Source: Desulfomonilaceae bacterium (GTDB lineage: Bacteria; Desulfobacterota; Desulfomonilia; Desulfomonilales; Desulfomonilaceae). Taken from it: a stretch of DNA of 38,206 nt. A program made the position numbers and the translations under genes. Below the pieces are notes generated by a model. That model was given only the letters and a program-made list of their open reading frames with translations. It was not told where the DNA came from and made no database searches. Location of the stretch: positions 527-38,732 of the forward strand of contig JAVHLK010000045.1 in assembly GCA_031082285.1 (NCBI GenBank), read 5' to 3'. This document shows positions 1 through 8,539 of the stretch, one piece after another; within the stretch, counting starts at the first letter, position 1; every line of letters starts with the position of its first letter.

Positions 1-233
1 TCCTTTTGCTTGTGGGGCAAGTAAACGGAAATCCCCCGAAAAGTCATAAATCCCAGCGCGGAAAGTCAGCCGGAAACACTTCCCGGTATCTCCCATTTAC
101 CTGAGGGGAACTTAGGCCTGGAACTCCGCTGGGGTTCCACGGTTGTTCCTGGTGGAGGGGGCATGGACTGGACGTTCGTTGCGGAGACGCTCCCCTTAAG
201 GTTAGCCGTATTTCAGCACCATGGTGCGACACG
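1..233. other. Window edge, no gene recognised
   Basis: No open frame here has the codon character or a motif of a real gene. The stretch lies downstream of the minus-strand gene that ends at 234. I see no U-tract terminator and no RNA gene in it. Confidence 0.4.
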
Positions 234-2138
234 TCAACGGGTCTCCCATGACTTGAGCCGGCTCACGTAATCTTCGGGGAATCCCCAAAACCGGGCCGCC
301 TGGACGATCATGCGCTTATACTCCGGAGTGGGGAGGATATCCCGTCTTGCGTTTGCCGGAACGTTCGCAAGGTACAGCCAGGCGAACACCTTCTCGCCGT
401 CCGGCGCGCGTGTGACGGCAACCCGCTTGTGGCCCCTCGTGTACGCGAACGGGTGCCCCTCTCGTCGGTCAAAGGCCTGCAAAAGCGGGTCCTCGAATTC
501 AATCAGCAAGCCCCACACTCGAGAGTTCTTCTTGCGTTCGAGATTTACCGCGCCGCCCCCTCTGCTGGGGGAATAGAAGTTCCAGACATAATCATAGCCT
601 TCGAGAATGCCCGGGGTCGCGCTCACGATCAGAGAAGAGTCGTACCCGTGAACATCCAGCCACTCGAGGAGTTCCGGGTGGTTCATTTTGGATCCGTACG
701 CGAAGACGAAGTATGTCGGCGCGCCGGCCCGCGACCGCGATCGGTTGTCGAGAGCCGCAAGACCGGGGCCTTCCGATTGATCCGGTCGGACCGTCATCGA
801 GGACGATCCGCGGGACCGTGTGATAGGGCTATCACGCGATCCGTGAACGCCGAAGTAGGTACCCGCTCCTGCACCTGCGGACGCGGTCCTGAATGTGGGC
901 TGTTCTTCATTGGAATGGCGTGAGCCGTCGCGAGGAGTCTGGGACAAAGATGGATGACGATCGGCCTCGGGGGGCTGCCGTCCGAGCGAGACGGACGAGC
1001 GGGATGCATCGACACGGACGTGCATCCGGGCACGGTCCCCGGCATGCGCGCTCAACCGTTGGCGCGTTCTTTCCGAATCGGGCGAATGGGACCTCAGCAT
1101 GCCGACCTCGGTGGTGACGAAACCTTCTTCGCTCGTCCGAGGCCTCCCGGAAACTTTGGACGCACTCGCTTCTCGCGGCTTCTTGCCCCTGACGTCGCCG
1201 GACGAAATCTTTGCCCGATGCGATCCGGCCTCCGTATCAGGGGAGCCCCGCCGTCCTTGGGCCGTTATCCGGCTTTCCCTTGGTCCCGAGGTGGTCGTGG
1301 ATGCCTTGAGCCGTGGTGACCGCGATCCCGGGACATCGGGATTTCCAGGCCTGGGGTGAGCCGGTCCGGGAACAGTCATGGGACGCCGGTCTGTTCCACG
1401 GGTCGGCACTCTTGCCTCTGTAGTCAATTCCTTGGTCGGGACACGCACGTCAGGGCCGGCTTGAGCCGTAATCGGGCCCGCGGTGCCGGGTTCGAACACC
1501 TCGCACTTTCGGTGAGGTTCTTTTCCGTAGAGGTGGTTCCCCAGGCCGCGGCGGGAGACTCTCTCGACCACAAGGAACGGCTCCGGATCGTCCAGGTAAA
1601 TGTTCCACACGTATTGTTTCAAGTCATAGAACGCACCGGCATCCTGATAGAGTAAGATCCACCACTCCTCACCTTGGGAGTCGTAACAGATCTTTATCTT
1701 GCCGATGCCTGAGTGCTCGTTGGCGAGCTTCAACGCGACGCTGCGGACGTAGTCGTCTTCGGACCGCGCCTTGTGGGGCTTCAAGGAATCCGCACGGGAT
1801 GCCGACAACCCGCGGCGGTTGTCGATTAACCTGTGTCCGCTCGGGAATTCGTGCGTCGATACCGTCTTCTTCGCCTCGCGGCCGTGGTCCGTCCGAGATG
1901 CGATGTCCGTCACGGAGGTCTCATCCGAACCTGCGGGTGCTTTCTCATCAGCATTCGGGCGGACGATCGATTTCTTCAGACGCTCTTCCGCGCGAGTATC
2001 CGCAACGTGGGGAGAGTCCACGGTCTTATGTGCTTCGCGAGGAGCGGTAAAGCACCCCGGCAACATCAGTGAGACGAAGCTCAGGAGAACCGCCCCGAGT
2101 CGTATTGTGAGTACCAATCGATTGATGAGAACGATCAT
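234..2138 (-). CDS. Lipoprotein with C-terminal gamma-glutamylcyclotransferase-like (AIG2/GGCT) domain
   Basis: Predicted lipoprotein of 634 residues. I start it at the ATG at 2138, because a hydrophobic signal segment ending in the lipobox LPGC follows at once; an open frame continues upstream to 2246 but adds a non-signal leader. A small folded region follows (about residues 120-215, with WWILLY and a run of aromatics). Next come about 250 residues of Arg/Ser/Pro/Thr-rich, probably disordered sequence. The GGCT-like domain covers residues 475-634. It opens with the family signature FAYGSKM, and Glu560 in DRREG sits where the family has its catalytic Glu. GGCT folds cyclise gamma-glutamyl amines or peptides and are normally cytosolic, so an exported lipid-anchored copy is odd. 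The substrate is unknown. The long linker could also reflect fusion of two genes. It is transcribed away from the gene at 2556. Confidence 0.7.
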   Translation of the reverse strand: MIVLINRLVLTIRLGAVLLSFVSLMLPGCFTAPREAHKTVDSPHVADTRAEERLKKSIVRPNADEKAPAGSDETSVTDIASRTDHGREAKKTVSTHEFPSGHRLIDNRRGLSASRADSLKPHKARSEDDYVRSVALKLANEHSGIGKIKICYDSQGEEWWILLYQDAGAFYDLKQYVWNIYLDDPEPFLVVERVSRRGLGNHLYGKEPHRKCEVFEPGTAGPITAQAGPDVRVPTKELTTEARVPTRGTDRRPMTVPGPAHPRPGNPDVPGSRSPRLKASTTTSGPRESRITAQGRRGSPDTEAGSHRAKISSGDVRGKKPREASASKVSGRPRTSEEGFVTTEVGMLRSHSPDSERTRQRLSAHAGDRARMHVRVDASRSSVSLGRQPPEADRHPSLSQTPRDGSRHSNEEQPTFRTASAGAGAGTYFGVHGSRDSPITRSRGSSSMTVRPDQSEGPGLAALDNRSRSRAGAPTYFVFAYGSKMNHPELLEWLDVHGYDSSLIVSATPGILEGYDYVWNFYSPSRGGGAVNLERKKNSRVWGLLIEFEDPLLQAFDRREGHPFAYTRGHKRVAVTRAPDGEKVFAWLYLANVPANARRDILPTPEYKRMIVQAARFWGFPEDYVSRLKSWETR

Positions 2139-2477
2139 AAGCTGCTGCTCGACTTCAATTGCCTTGCCGCCTCCGAAGGCACTGTTGACGGCAGCCCCGA
2201 ATCGGCCCTCATTGAGTCGTCGGTTCCCGTCCGGCTGCGGAGGCATGGAATATTATCAAACGAAGCGGTCGGCAGAGATCCCCAAACGATTATAACACCT
2301 TCGGTCCGGAAGTCGTCAAGACAAAAGGAATGATACCCGTCAACATTCCTTCTTTTTTGTAAGGCGGATGGATGGTGCAGTCATTGCGATGCGGTGCCCG
2401 CGTCTCGGCCGGCGAGGAGATGACGGGCCGACATGCGCAGCGCCGGATGCATACGCGTCCCCCCGCTCCATAACAGT

Positions 2478-2507
2478 TTGCGCTATGGGCACGGCCTGAT
2501 GTAGTAT
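2478..2507 (+). promoter_or_regulatory. Candidate sigma-70-type promoter for the gene at 2556
   Basis: TTGCGC (2478-2483), an 18-base spacer and TAGTAT (2502-2507) lie in the 2139-2555 divergent space. Transcription would start near 2514, which leaves about 40 bases before the ATG at 2556 and supports that start over the TTG at 2520. The rest of this intergenic space shows nothing further that I recognise. Confidence 0.35.
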
Positions 2508-2555
2508 GAGCGCGATCCCTTGGTTGGGTATTTCGTCGGGAGATTCTTGATCGAT

Positions 2556-3293
2556 ATGTGTGCGGCCACTACAGAGGAAACAAGGAAAAGCGTAACGGAC
2601 CGTTCGGATTCGGAAGTCAGCGTCCGGGATTCACGCGAGGAGTCGGGCTCCATGGATTCCAACGGCCGTCCTCCCGCCGCGGACGTCCGGGCCGATGCTC
2701 ATTCAACGGTCGATCTTTCGGGATTGTTTGACCTGAAAACGGACGCGTCGAATGATACCCCAGCCCCGTTGATAGGGGAGAGCGGCCTATGGCCCGAATT
2801 GGACGCCGCGGAGAAGCAATCGGACCGCAGCCTTGAAGTCGATCTGGATACACTGAGCGGCGCGAATTCGAAGGATGCAGCGGGACGGCTCGATGAGATG
2901 CCGGCCGATTCGGGCCAAACGCAGACCTATCAGTCACCGGAGATCGCCGGCTTCGGCATTGAGGACCAATTTGTCCGTACCGTCATGGATATCACCGGCT
3001 GGATTCCGGACAAGATTACCGTGACGGACGAACGGATCTTCTGCCCCATCTTCACCGACGGCGTAAAGGACTACGAGTTTGTCGATTGGCAAATCCGCGT
3101 TTCGTTTCGTCGTGCTCCTGGACTCGTTATCCTTGAGTGGTCGCCGGAAACCCTGAGCGAGGACGTCAAGAGGGCGGCAAGCGCAGCGATCCTCGCAGAC
3201 TGCAACGTAGAGGAGACTGCACGTATGCTCAAGGAACGTTTCTCCTCTCAACAACTCAGACAACTCTCTGAAAGCCTTACGGAAAATTCCTGA
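2556..3293 (+). CDS. Hypothetical acidic protein
   Basis: Not recognised. The 245-residue product has no signal peptide or membrane segment. Its first about 140 residues are acidic, rich in Ser/Asp/Glu and probably disordered. The last about 105 residues look folded: aromatic and hydrophobic, with strand-like stretches around the sequence DWQIRVSFRRAPG, then two amphipathic helices ending at LTENS. This tail may be the functional domain and could be a partner-binding module. The ATG at 2556 is preferred, with a GGGAG about 13 bases upstream; the in-frame TTG at 2520 is the alternative. It stands alone between a divergent lipoprotein gene and a 440-bp spacer, so context gives no role. Confidence 0.6.
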   Translation: MCAATTEETRKSVTDRSDSEVSVRDSREESGSMDSNGRPPAADVRADAHSTVDLSGLFDLKTDASNDTPAPLIGESGLWPELDAAEKQSDRSLEVDLDTLSGANSKDAAGRLDEMPADSGQTQTYQSPEIAGFGIEDQFVRTVMDITGWIPDKITVTDERIFCPIFTDGVKDYEFVDWQIRVSFRRAPGLVILEWSPETLSEDVKRAASAAILADCNVEETARMLKERFSSQQLRQLSESLTENS

Positions 3294-3735
3294 TATCTGC
3301 TGAAGCAACTTTCCAGCCCCCTTCCCGGTCCGTGTTCGCACGGCAGGGAGAAAAGTCTTGACTACAAGAGTGTTACATCGCAACATACCATGGGCCTGTC
3401 TTGCGGACCCTCGCAATCCCCGGAGATAGAGTTTTGTGAGTCACACCGTCCCTCAGGCCCGGCGCGAACGACTTCTCTGCTCGTAGACCGTGCGCGGGCC
3501 GGTCGGCATCTTGGCCAAGCGGCACCGTCGGGATAATCGAGTAGTTCGACTCGCCGTTCGGCTGCCGGCGCGTGTAAACGAGGTCGATTCAACCGGTGAG
3601 AACAATGACACGAGGAATCCTCGAAAGGGTTTCGAGCGGGCCGAGTGAGATGACCACTCGAACGCGGGAGCGACAAGCTTTCGCATGATGACGTGTCGTG
3701 TGGTGTTGTGTAATGCATGGAGGGTGGTTGGTTCA
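3294..3735 (+). other. Intergenic spacer with a UUCG-loop hairpin
   Basis: No gene seen. At 3330-3343 a perfect 5-bp stem closes a TTCG loop (CCGTG/CACGG). The flanks CTTCCC and GGGAG can extend it with a bulge. It lies about 37 bases after the stop at 3293 and has no following T-run, so it may be an RNA 3' end or a Rho-associated stabiliser rather than an intrinsic terminator. Confidence 0.35.
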
Positions 3736-4797
3736 GTGGTCGTGCGTACTCTGAAAACATGGGGCATCTGGGTGTTGTCGTGCATTCTCCTGTGCAGCTG
3801 CATAGGTCTCGTGCCGTCTCCCTTCAGACCTTCGCCGGGGCCGCAGAAGACGCCGCAAATAGAGGACCTTGCAGAGGCTTTCGATATTGTCTGCAGGAAC
3901 TTTCGAATAGGCCCCGGAGATCAGCTGAGGATTCTGTATCAAGCTCAATGGAATATCCCCGCGGGATCGTACAGACTCGACACTCTGGATCGAATACAGG
4001 TCAAGTTTCTTTTCGATCCCGAGTTGAACGAGGAGGTCACCATCGCTCCGGATGGGATCATCACGCTTCAAGGGATCGGCGACATACGGGCCGCGGGTCT
4101 CACGAGACAGGAGCTGGGGGATCGCATTGAAAAGAAGTTGCTCGAATCAAAGATATTCAGTGCCGACAAGATCGGTCAAGGTCTGGCAGGCTATCGGATC
4201 GTGACGGTCCATCTGGTGGAATTTTACGGCAAGGTGAACAAACTGATCGATGCGCTCAGAAGTCTCACCGGCGGGACTCAGCAAGGCGTTACGGTGAAGC
4301 CGGACGGCACGATAGACTTGCCGTTGCTCAAAGAGACCGTCCTGTGCGCGGGGCACACGATTTCAGAGGTTGAACAGACGGTCAACCGATTGTACAGAAG
4401 AGGCGTCCTGAAACATGTGGATGTCTCGATCGCCCTGGTGGAGGCCAATTCACGAAAGGTATACGTGCTCGGTGAGGTCCAATCGCCGGGTGCCTATGCA
4501 ATCGAGCAACCCATCACCGCGCTGCACGCCATTGCGCTCGCGGGCGGGCACAATGCGGATACCGCGGATCTCACCAGTGTCATCCTTGTGTCCAAAAACA
4601 TACATGGAAAGCCTATCGGTCGACGCCTGGACTTGAAACGAATACTTGATGTGGGAGACATGACCCCGGCAATATTGGTGAAACCCTATGATGTTATCTA
4701 CGTTCCCAAGACGTACATACGGGATGTTCGGGTCTTCATGGAACAGTACCTTACGACGGTCGCGGACGTGAACGCACTGGTGAAGGCGCTCAAGTAA
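3736..4797 (+). CDS. Wza-type polysaccharide export lipoprotein
   Basis: Periplasmic/outer-membrane polysaccharide export protein of the Wza/KpsD (OPX) family, expected to form the exit channel for capsule or exopolysaccharide. I prefer the GTG at 3736: GGAGGG lies 11 bases upstream, and it gives a compact signal peptide ending in the lipobox-like LCSC. The ATG at 3685 is the alternative start. After the lipidated Cys comes the Poly_export domain, with FRIGPGDQL and then VTIAPDGIITL. A second similar block follows (VTVKPDGTIDLPLL), then an SLBB-like domain with VYVLGEVQSPGAY and a hydrophobic AIALAGG stretch. The end reads PYDVIYVPK, usual for the family. At about 353 residues it is family length. 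No Wzc-type kinase or glycosyltransferase lies next to it, so the partner export genes are elsewhere. PqqD-like and S26 genes follow on the same strand. Confidence 0.82.
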   Translation: MVVRTLKTWGIWVLSCILLCSCIGLVPSPFRPSPGPQKTPQIEDLAEAFDIVCRNFRIGPGDQLRILYQAQWNIPAGSYRLDTLDRIQVKFLFDPELNEEVTIAPDGIITLQGIGDIRAAGLTRQELGDRIEKKLLESKIFSADKIGQGLAGYRIVTVHLVEFYGKVNKLIDALRSLTGGTQQGVTVKPDGTIDLPLLKETVLCAGHTISEVEQTVNRLYRRGVLKHVDVSIALVEANSRKVYVLGEVQSPGAYAIEQPITALHAIALAGGHNADTADLTSVILVSKNIHGKPIGRRLDLKRILDVGDMTPAILVKPYDVIYVPKTYIRDVRVFMEQYLTTVADVNALVKALK

Positions 4798-4909
4798 GAG
4801 GACCAAGAAAGCGTGGTGCGGCCGAAACTTGCGTGCCGAACCCGAGTGAGCTAATCTGATTGCCGATGGGAAATCATTGGGCTCCGTAGAGACGAAAGGC
4901 GCCGTATCC

Positions 4910-5191
4910 ATGCGCGGGAAGAGCAAACCGACGGCAAACCCGGATCTCATATTGCGAGAAGAGTTCGACGACTGGGCGATCCTGTTCGATCCCGACACCG
5001 GAGACGGGTACGGGCTCAATCCCGTGGGCGTGTTCGTCTGGAAGCGACTCGACGGTCGTCATTCCGAGAAAGATATTTTGGAGGAACTGATCCGCGCGTT
5101 TGACGATGTTCCCGAAGACGCGGAAGCTCACCTTTCCGAGTTCGTCAAGGACCTGGCCGGCCGAGGATACGTGGGCTACGAGGTTGAGTGA
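4910..5191 (+). CDS. PqqD-family protein (peptide-chaperone fold)
   Basis: A small PqqD-like protein of 93 residues. PqqD-fold proteins hold a substrate peptide for a radical SAM or similar modifying enzyme. The body matches the family: LFDPDTGDGYGLNPVGVFVWKRLDG is split by a turn, then the helix KDILEELIRAFDD, and a C-terminal winged-helix-like part ending in LAGRGYVGYE. The ATG at 4910 is chosen because GAAAGG lies about 10 bases upstream; a TTG at 4877 would add 11 residues. No radical SAM protein is adjacent. The S26 protease-like gene at 5516 is a common companion of stand-alone PqqD genes in polysaccharide or peptide-export loci, which I know from family context and cannot prove here. 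The precursor peptide is not visible. Confidence 0.75.
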   Translation: MRGKSKPTANPDLILREEFDDWAILFDPDTGDGYGLNPVGVFVWKRLDGRHSEKDILEELIRAFDDVPEDAEAHLSEFVKDLAGRGYVGYEVE

Positions 5192-5256
5192 ATGCCGGAT
5201 CCAGGCTTCCGCCGGGAGTATTTCCGGCCTCGGCCTTTGTCTGAAAGTCCTCTTCG

Positions 5257-5291
5257 TTCTCGTTCCCAGGCTCCGCCTGGGAATGCCTATC
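5257..5291. repeat. 35-bp hairpin repeat, copy 1
   Basis: A hairpin-forming element with arms TTCCCAGGC and GCCTGGGAA (5263-5283). The 35 bases are a perfect reverse complement of 24701-24735. A second small GC hairpin (CCGGGC/GCCCGG) follows at about 5294-5308. It occupies the 324-bp space 5192-5515, where I see no gene. It has the form of a dispersed REP-like intergenic repeat. Confidence 0.8.
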
Positions 5292-5515
5292 TTCCGGGCT
5301 CTGCCCGGCCTTTGACGCGGAAAACCGCTTCCGCGAGAGACTTTCATGGTCAGTTGTGAGCCCCGATCATGGCGGTTCGCCGGAAAGACGACGGGCTGTG
5401 GCACGATTATCATGCATTACTTCTTTTTGAGACGCTTTCTTCATCCCCCGGAAACAAGGCGCGCATTCAAACAGGATTTCCGTCATGAAATCACTGTCAT
5501 GAGACGTTATTCACC

Positions 5516-6217
5516 ATGACGCTTCCACCGGATATTAAGACGAGTCCCTCCGGCGAATCCCGCCCTGGAACTCCATACGCCGTCTGTACAGGCGTGAGCA
5601 TGTATCCCACACTGAAGGTCGCGGACGTCCTCACCATTAAACCGTGTCAGGGGAACGAGATCCGACCCGGCGATGTCGCGCTGTTCAGGGAGCCGAACTC
5701 GGGAGAACGTGTCGTACATCGAATCGTCACGATAGACCGCGGCCGAATCACGACCAGGGGAGACAACAACGATCGGGCTGATTCGTTCGTCGTGGGTGCC
5801 GGCGATCTGATAGGCAAGGTTGTCGCCGTGGGGCTGGGTGAACGTCGAACTCGGGTTCACGGCGGATTCGTCGGGCGAGTTGTGGGACGGCTGAATTGGA
5901 CGCGCCGCGACGTAATGCGGCTGTTGTCGAAAGCGCTCCACGGACCTTATCGCATGCTCGCGCGCCGGCGCGTGTTCACAAGGCTGTTGTCACGCAGGCT
6001 GAAGCCTCGGATAGTGTGTTACAACCGGCCCCGCGGCGTCGAACTCCGTCTGTTCGTCGGAAACAGACCGATCGGAGTACGTCGCGCCGCAAGGCGGACG
6101 TGGGAAATCGATCGTCCTTTTCGTGTGTTCATTGATGAATCCAAATTACCCGATGCGGCGGAACGGGCGAGCACCGACACGACGAAGCACCATGGTAAGG
6201 GCGGTTCGGGGCATTAG
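5516..6217 (+). CDS. S26-family signal-peptidase-I-like protein (SipW/S26B type)
   Basis: Serine peptidase-like protein of 233 residues. The GVSMYPTL motif supplies the nucleophile Ser, and VVHRIV supplies a His in the place where the bacterial enzyme has Lys; Ser-His pairing is typical of the S26B (SipW/archaeal) branch. A GDVALF strand and TRGDNN with a conserved Asp complete the catalytic fold by about residue 90. The C-terminal about 120 residues are Arg-rich and carry no recognisable domain. No clear membrane anchor is visible, which is unusual for a true signal peptidase, so it may process a dedicated substrate or be inactive. It follows the PqqD-like gene, and its stop at 6215-6217 is one base from the end of the convergent UPF0261 gene. 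Confidence 0.72.
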   Translation: MTLPPDIKTSPSGESRPGTPYAVCTGVSMYPTLKVADVLTIKPCQGNEIRPGDVALFREPNSGERVVHRIVTIDRGRITTRGDNNDRADSFVVGAGDLIGKVVAVGLGERRTRVHGGFVGRVVGRLNWTRRDVMRLLSKALHGPYRMLARRRVFTRLLSRRLKPRIVCYNRPRGVELRLFVGNRPIGVRRAARRTWEIDRPFRVFIDESKLPDAAERASTDTTKHHGKGGSGH

Positions 6218-6218
6218 A

Positions 6219-7445
6219 TTACGCCTGCCCGCGTACCTTCATGAAAGCGTGCAGCTCGGCCACCACCACTTTTGCAAACTCGTCGTCATTGATGTGAGCG
6301 TCGATTTCGAGCACCTCGATGCCGTGATTCAGGCGTGACTTCAATTCACTCACGAATTCCCCGTTGATGTGGGGATCGAACAAAGGGCCGCCGGCCGCAT
6401 CCGCTTCCGACCATCCGCGCAGAGGCACGACAAATTTCACGGGACCTTTGGCGCGGTTGAGTTTTTCCGAAATGGTTCCGGCCAGCGTGAGTACATCATG
6501 GACGCTGGTGCGGACGCCGGAGCGAAAGTCGTACCAGAACACCTTTCTGTCTTTCAGGTGCGGAGGCTTGGTTTCCTCGGAGTTGAACTCCAGGACTATG
6601 CAGTCCAGGCCGCCTGGAACAATCACCTGGGGAATGCCGCGGGCTCCTGCCGATTCCAGTCTCCCCGGCCCGATACCACCGCAATAGCCCCCGTACATGG
6701 AGTCGGCAAATTCGTGGAGCGCGAAGTCGAGCACCCCAGTGATCAGGCCTTGGTCGATCAGGTCCTCCATAGCCATCCCGCCCGTACCGTTGGCGTGAAA
6801 GGGCGCCACATCATAGCCCGATTCTTCGAGCAACTTCTTGACCTTCATCGCGCCCTGCGTGATGAACCCGAAAGAGGTGAGACCGACGATCGGCTTCTCG
6901 GGGAGTATCTTTCCCGCTCGCTGCGCCATCCCCGCCACTGCACCTGCCGCATTGGCGAGGATCCGCTTGGTGACCGCATTGAGACCGAGTATGTCGGTAA
7001 CCGAGTGCATCACGGTAATGTCTTTGGTTCCCATGAGTGTGCTCATATCTCGAGACGCGACCGTCGATACCATGAGCTTCGGTACGCCGAGGGGAAGTCT
7101 TCGCATGATCCCCATGCCTATGTGTGTGCCGGTCCCGCCGCCCACCGAAATGATGGCGGAAAGTCTTCCGCTGTGGTACATCTCTTCGACGATGGTCGCC
7201 CCCCCCTCGATGACCGTTTCCACCGCAAGTCTCCTATCCTTGACATCGAGGAGCTTCTCGACGGATGAACCCGCCCGCTCTGCAACGATCTCCCGGGGCA
7301 CGTCGGGCGTCACCGTAGGCGCATTGAGCGTTCCCACATCAATGAGCACGGTTTCGCAATTATCCCCTTCGATAAGCCTTTTCAAGTACCCGACTTCTTC
7401 ACCTTTTGTGTCGAGAGTGGCAACGACGGCAACGGTTGGAATCAT
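6219..7445 (-). CDS. UPF0261 / Tm-1-like ATP-binding protein (paralogue A)
   Basis: Family of unknown bacterial function; the fold is known from tomato Tm-1, whose N-terminal domain has an ATP-binding UPF0261 fold. The product has 408 residues. Visible family blocks are VVATLDTKG at the start, the glycine-rich ISVGGGTGTHIG, LPLGVPKLMVST, a central TSFGFITQGA (start of the second domain) and QVIVPGGLD. The start at 7445 is secure, with GGAGG 7 bases upstream; the open frame extends to 7490 without a ribosome site. It lies 75 bases downstream of the LysR gene on the same strand, so the two probably form one transcript divergent from the phenol-type operon. A clear paralogue sits in that operon at 16867. 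I infer a role in aromatic acid or CoA-ester metabolism, but no reaction can be read from the sequence. Confidence 0.85.
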   Translation of the reverse strand: MIPTVAVVATLDTKGEEVGYLKRLIEGDNCETVLIDVGTLNAPTVTPDVPREIVAERAGSSVEKLLDVKDRRLAVETVIEGGATIVEEMYHSGRLSAIISVGGGTGTHIGMGIMRRLPLGVPKLMVSTVASRDMSTLMGTKDITVMHSVTDILGLNAVTKRILANAAGAVAGMAQRAGKILPEKPIVGLTSFGFITQGAMKVKKLLEESGYDVAPFHANGTGGMAMEDLIDQGLITGVLDFALHEFADSMYGGYCGGIGPGRLESAGARGIPQVIVPGGLDCIVLEFNSEETKPPHLKDRKVFWYDFRSGVRTSVHDVLTLAGTISEKLNRAKGPVKFVVPLRGWSEADAAGGPLFDPHINGEFVSELKSRLNHGIEVLEIDAHINDDEFAKVVVAELHAFMKVRGQA

Positions 7446-7520
7446 CACGTGACCTCCGGAGTAGTACACCTTGCGAAGATGTCTCAGCATCTCGGTTGGA
7501 AAAGGGATTTCACTTTGGGA

Positions 7521-8450
7521 TCAGAAATCTGCGGTGATTTCCGAAACGGGTTCCCGGATCCTGAATCTCGGACGCTTCTGTTTTGCGATCTTGAGAAAAT
7601 ACCTCATGGGCATCGACATGGGCTCGCCCCGGCGCGTGACGATATCCGCATCAAACGAGATGTCCCCTTCGATGAGATCGATCTTTCTCACGGTTCCCTT
7701 GTCGAGTTCGGATTCGATCTCGTGAGACAATATAAACGAAATTCCCATCCTGCGCTCGATATAAGCGAGGATGAAGCTGAGACTTTCGGATTCGATCACC
7801 ACGGACGGCGTGACCCCGTAATCACCAAGTTTCTTGAGGATTGCGTTTCGAGAGCCCGATCCCTGCTCTCTGATAATCAAGGGTTCGCCGTCCAGGGATG
7901 CGATGCCGATCGCCCGGGATTGCGCCAATGCGTGGTCGGGACTCGCAATGAGGACAAACTGTGCCTTGGCGAAGGGCACGGCCCGCAACGTGGCGTCATA
8001 CTCCGTTCGAGCGACCACGACGACGTCTTCCTTTCTCGTCCGCAGCCTGTTCAACAGATCTGCGGAGTTTCCCTCGCTGAAACGAACCTGCACGAGAGGG
8101 AACTTCCGCTGAAAGTGTGAGATGAGGTCGGGCATGATGGTCCGTGCATATGCCTTGGTGGTGCCTATCCAAAGGCGTTCGGCGGATGCCTTGCGGGCTT
8201 TGTGAAGAAGGCTGATGATCTGTTCGATTCGGCTGAAAACCCTGTTACTCACCAGAAATATCGCTTCACCCGTCGCAGTCAACCGGTACTGATTGGAATC
8301 ACGGTAGAAGAGTTTGACGCCGCACTCCTCCTCAAAACTCCTGAGTTGTTGCGACACTGCCGGTTGAGAGATGTGAAGGAAGGCCGCGGCTTTGGTCATA
8401 CTCATGAACTTGCAGAAATAGTGAAAGGTTTCCAGATGCCTGAGGTTCAT
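7521..8450 (-). CDS. LysR-family transcriptional regulator
   Basis: LysR-type regulator of 309 residues, the usual family length. The N-terminal winged helix-turn-helix (residues 1-60) is canonical: LRHLETFHYFC, then TKAAAFLHISQPAVSQQL as recognition helix region, then LFYRDSN. The rest is the periplasmic-binding-protein-like effector domain, with the usual ERLWIGTTKAY start of its first strand. Such proteins usually bind a pathway intermediate and activate a divergent operon while repressing themselves. Here the divergent operon begins with ubiX-like at 9081, after a 630-bp space containing palindromes at 8499-8539, so I infer that it controls the aryl-phosphate operon and the UPF0261 gene behind it. 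The effector is unknown, perhaps the phenol or the aromatic acid. Confidence 0.9.
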   Translation of the reverse strand: MNLRHLETFHYFCKFMSMTKAAAFLHISQPAVSQQLRSFEEECGVKLFYRDSNQYRLTATGEAIFLVSNRVFSRIEQIISLLHKARKASAERLWIGTTKAYARTIMPDLISHFQRKFPLVQVRFSEGNSADLLNRLRTRKEDVVVVARTEYDATLRAVPFAKAQFVLIASPDHALAQSRAIGIASLDGEPLIIREQGSGSRNAILKKLGDYGVTPSVVIESESLSFILAYIERRMGISFILSHEIESELDKGTVRKIDLIEGDISFDADIVTRRGEPMSMPMRYFLKIAKQKRPRFRIREPVSEITADF

Positions 8451-8497
8451 TGCTGTTCCGTGGATCCCGTGGGTTCTTTTCCTCGAGCAGACAACCC

Positions 8498-8539
8498 ATT
8501 ATAGTATAAGTGAACCTAATAGACATATAATATTTTATG
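8498..8539. promoter_or_regulatory. AT-rich divergent control region with two palindromes
   Basis: TTATAGTATAA (8499-8509) is a perfect palindrome around one base. An imperfect 16-base palindrome, CATA..TATG with AATATT at its centre, lies at 8524-8539, about 27 bases away. On the minus strand TATAAT (8503-8498) is a -10 suited to the LysR gene (about 40-base leader). On the plus strand TATAAT (8526-8531) is a -10 without a good -35, as is common for LysR-activated promoters. I infer operator sites for the LysR protein. Confidence 0.5.

Noticed and set aside
3330-3343. Intrinsic terminator after the gene at 2556
   Set aside because: The UUCG hairpin is real but has no T-run, so I did not call it a terminator.
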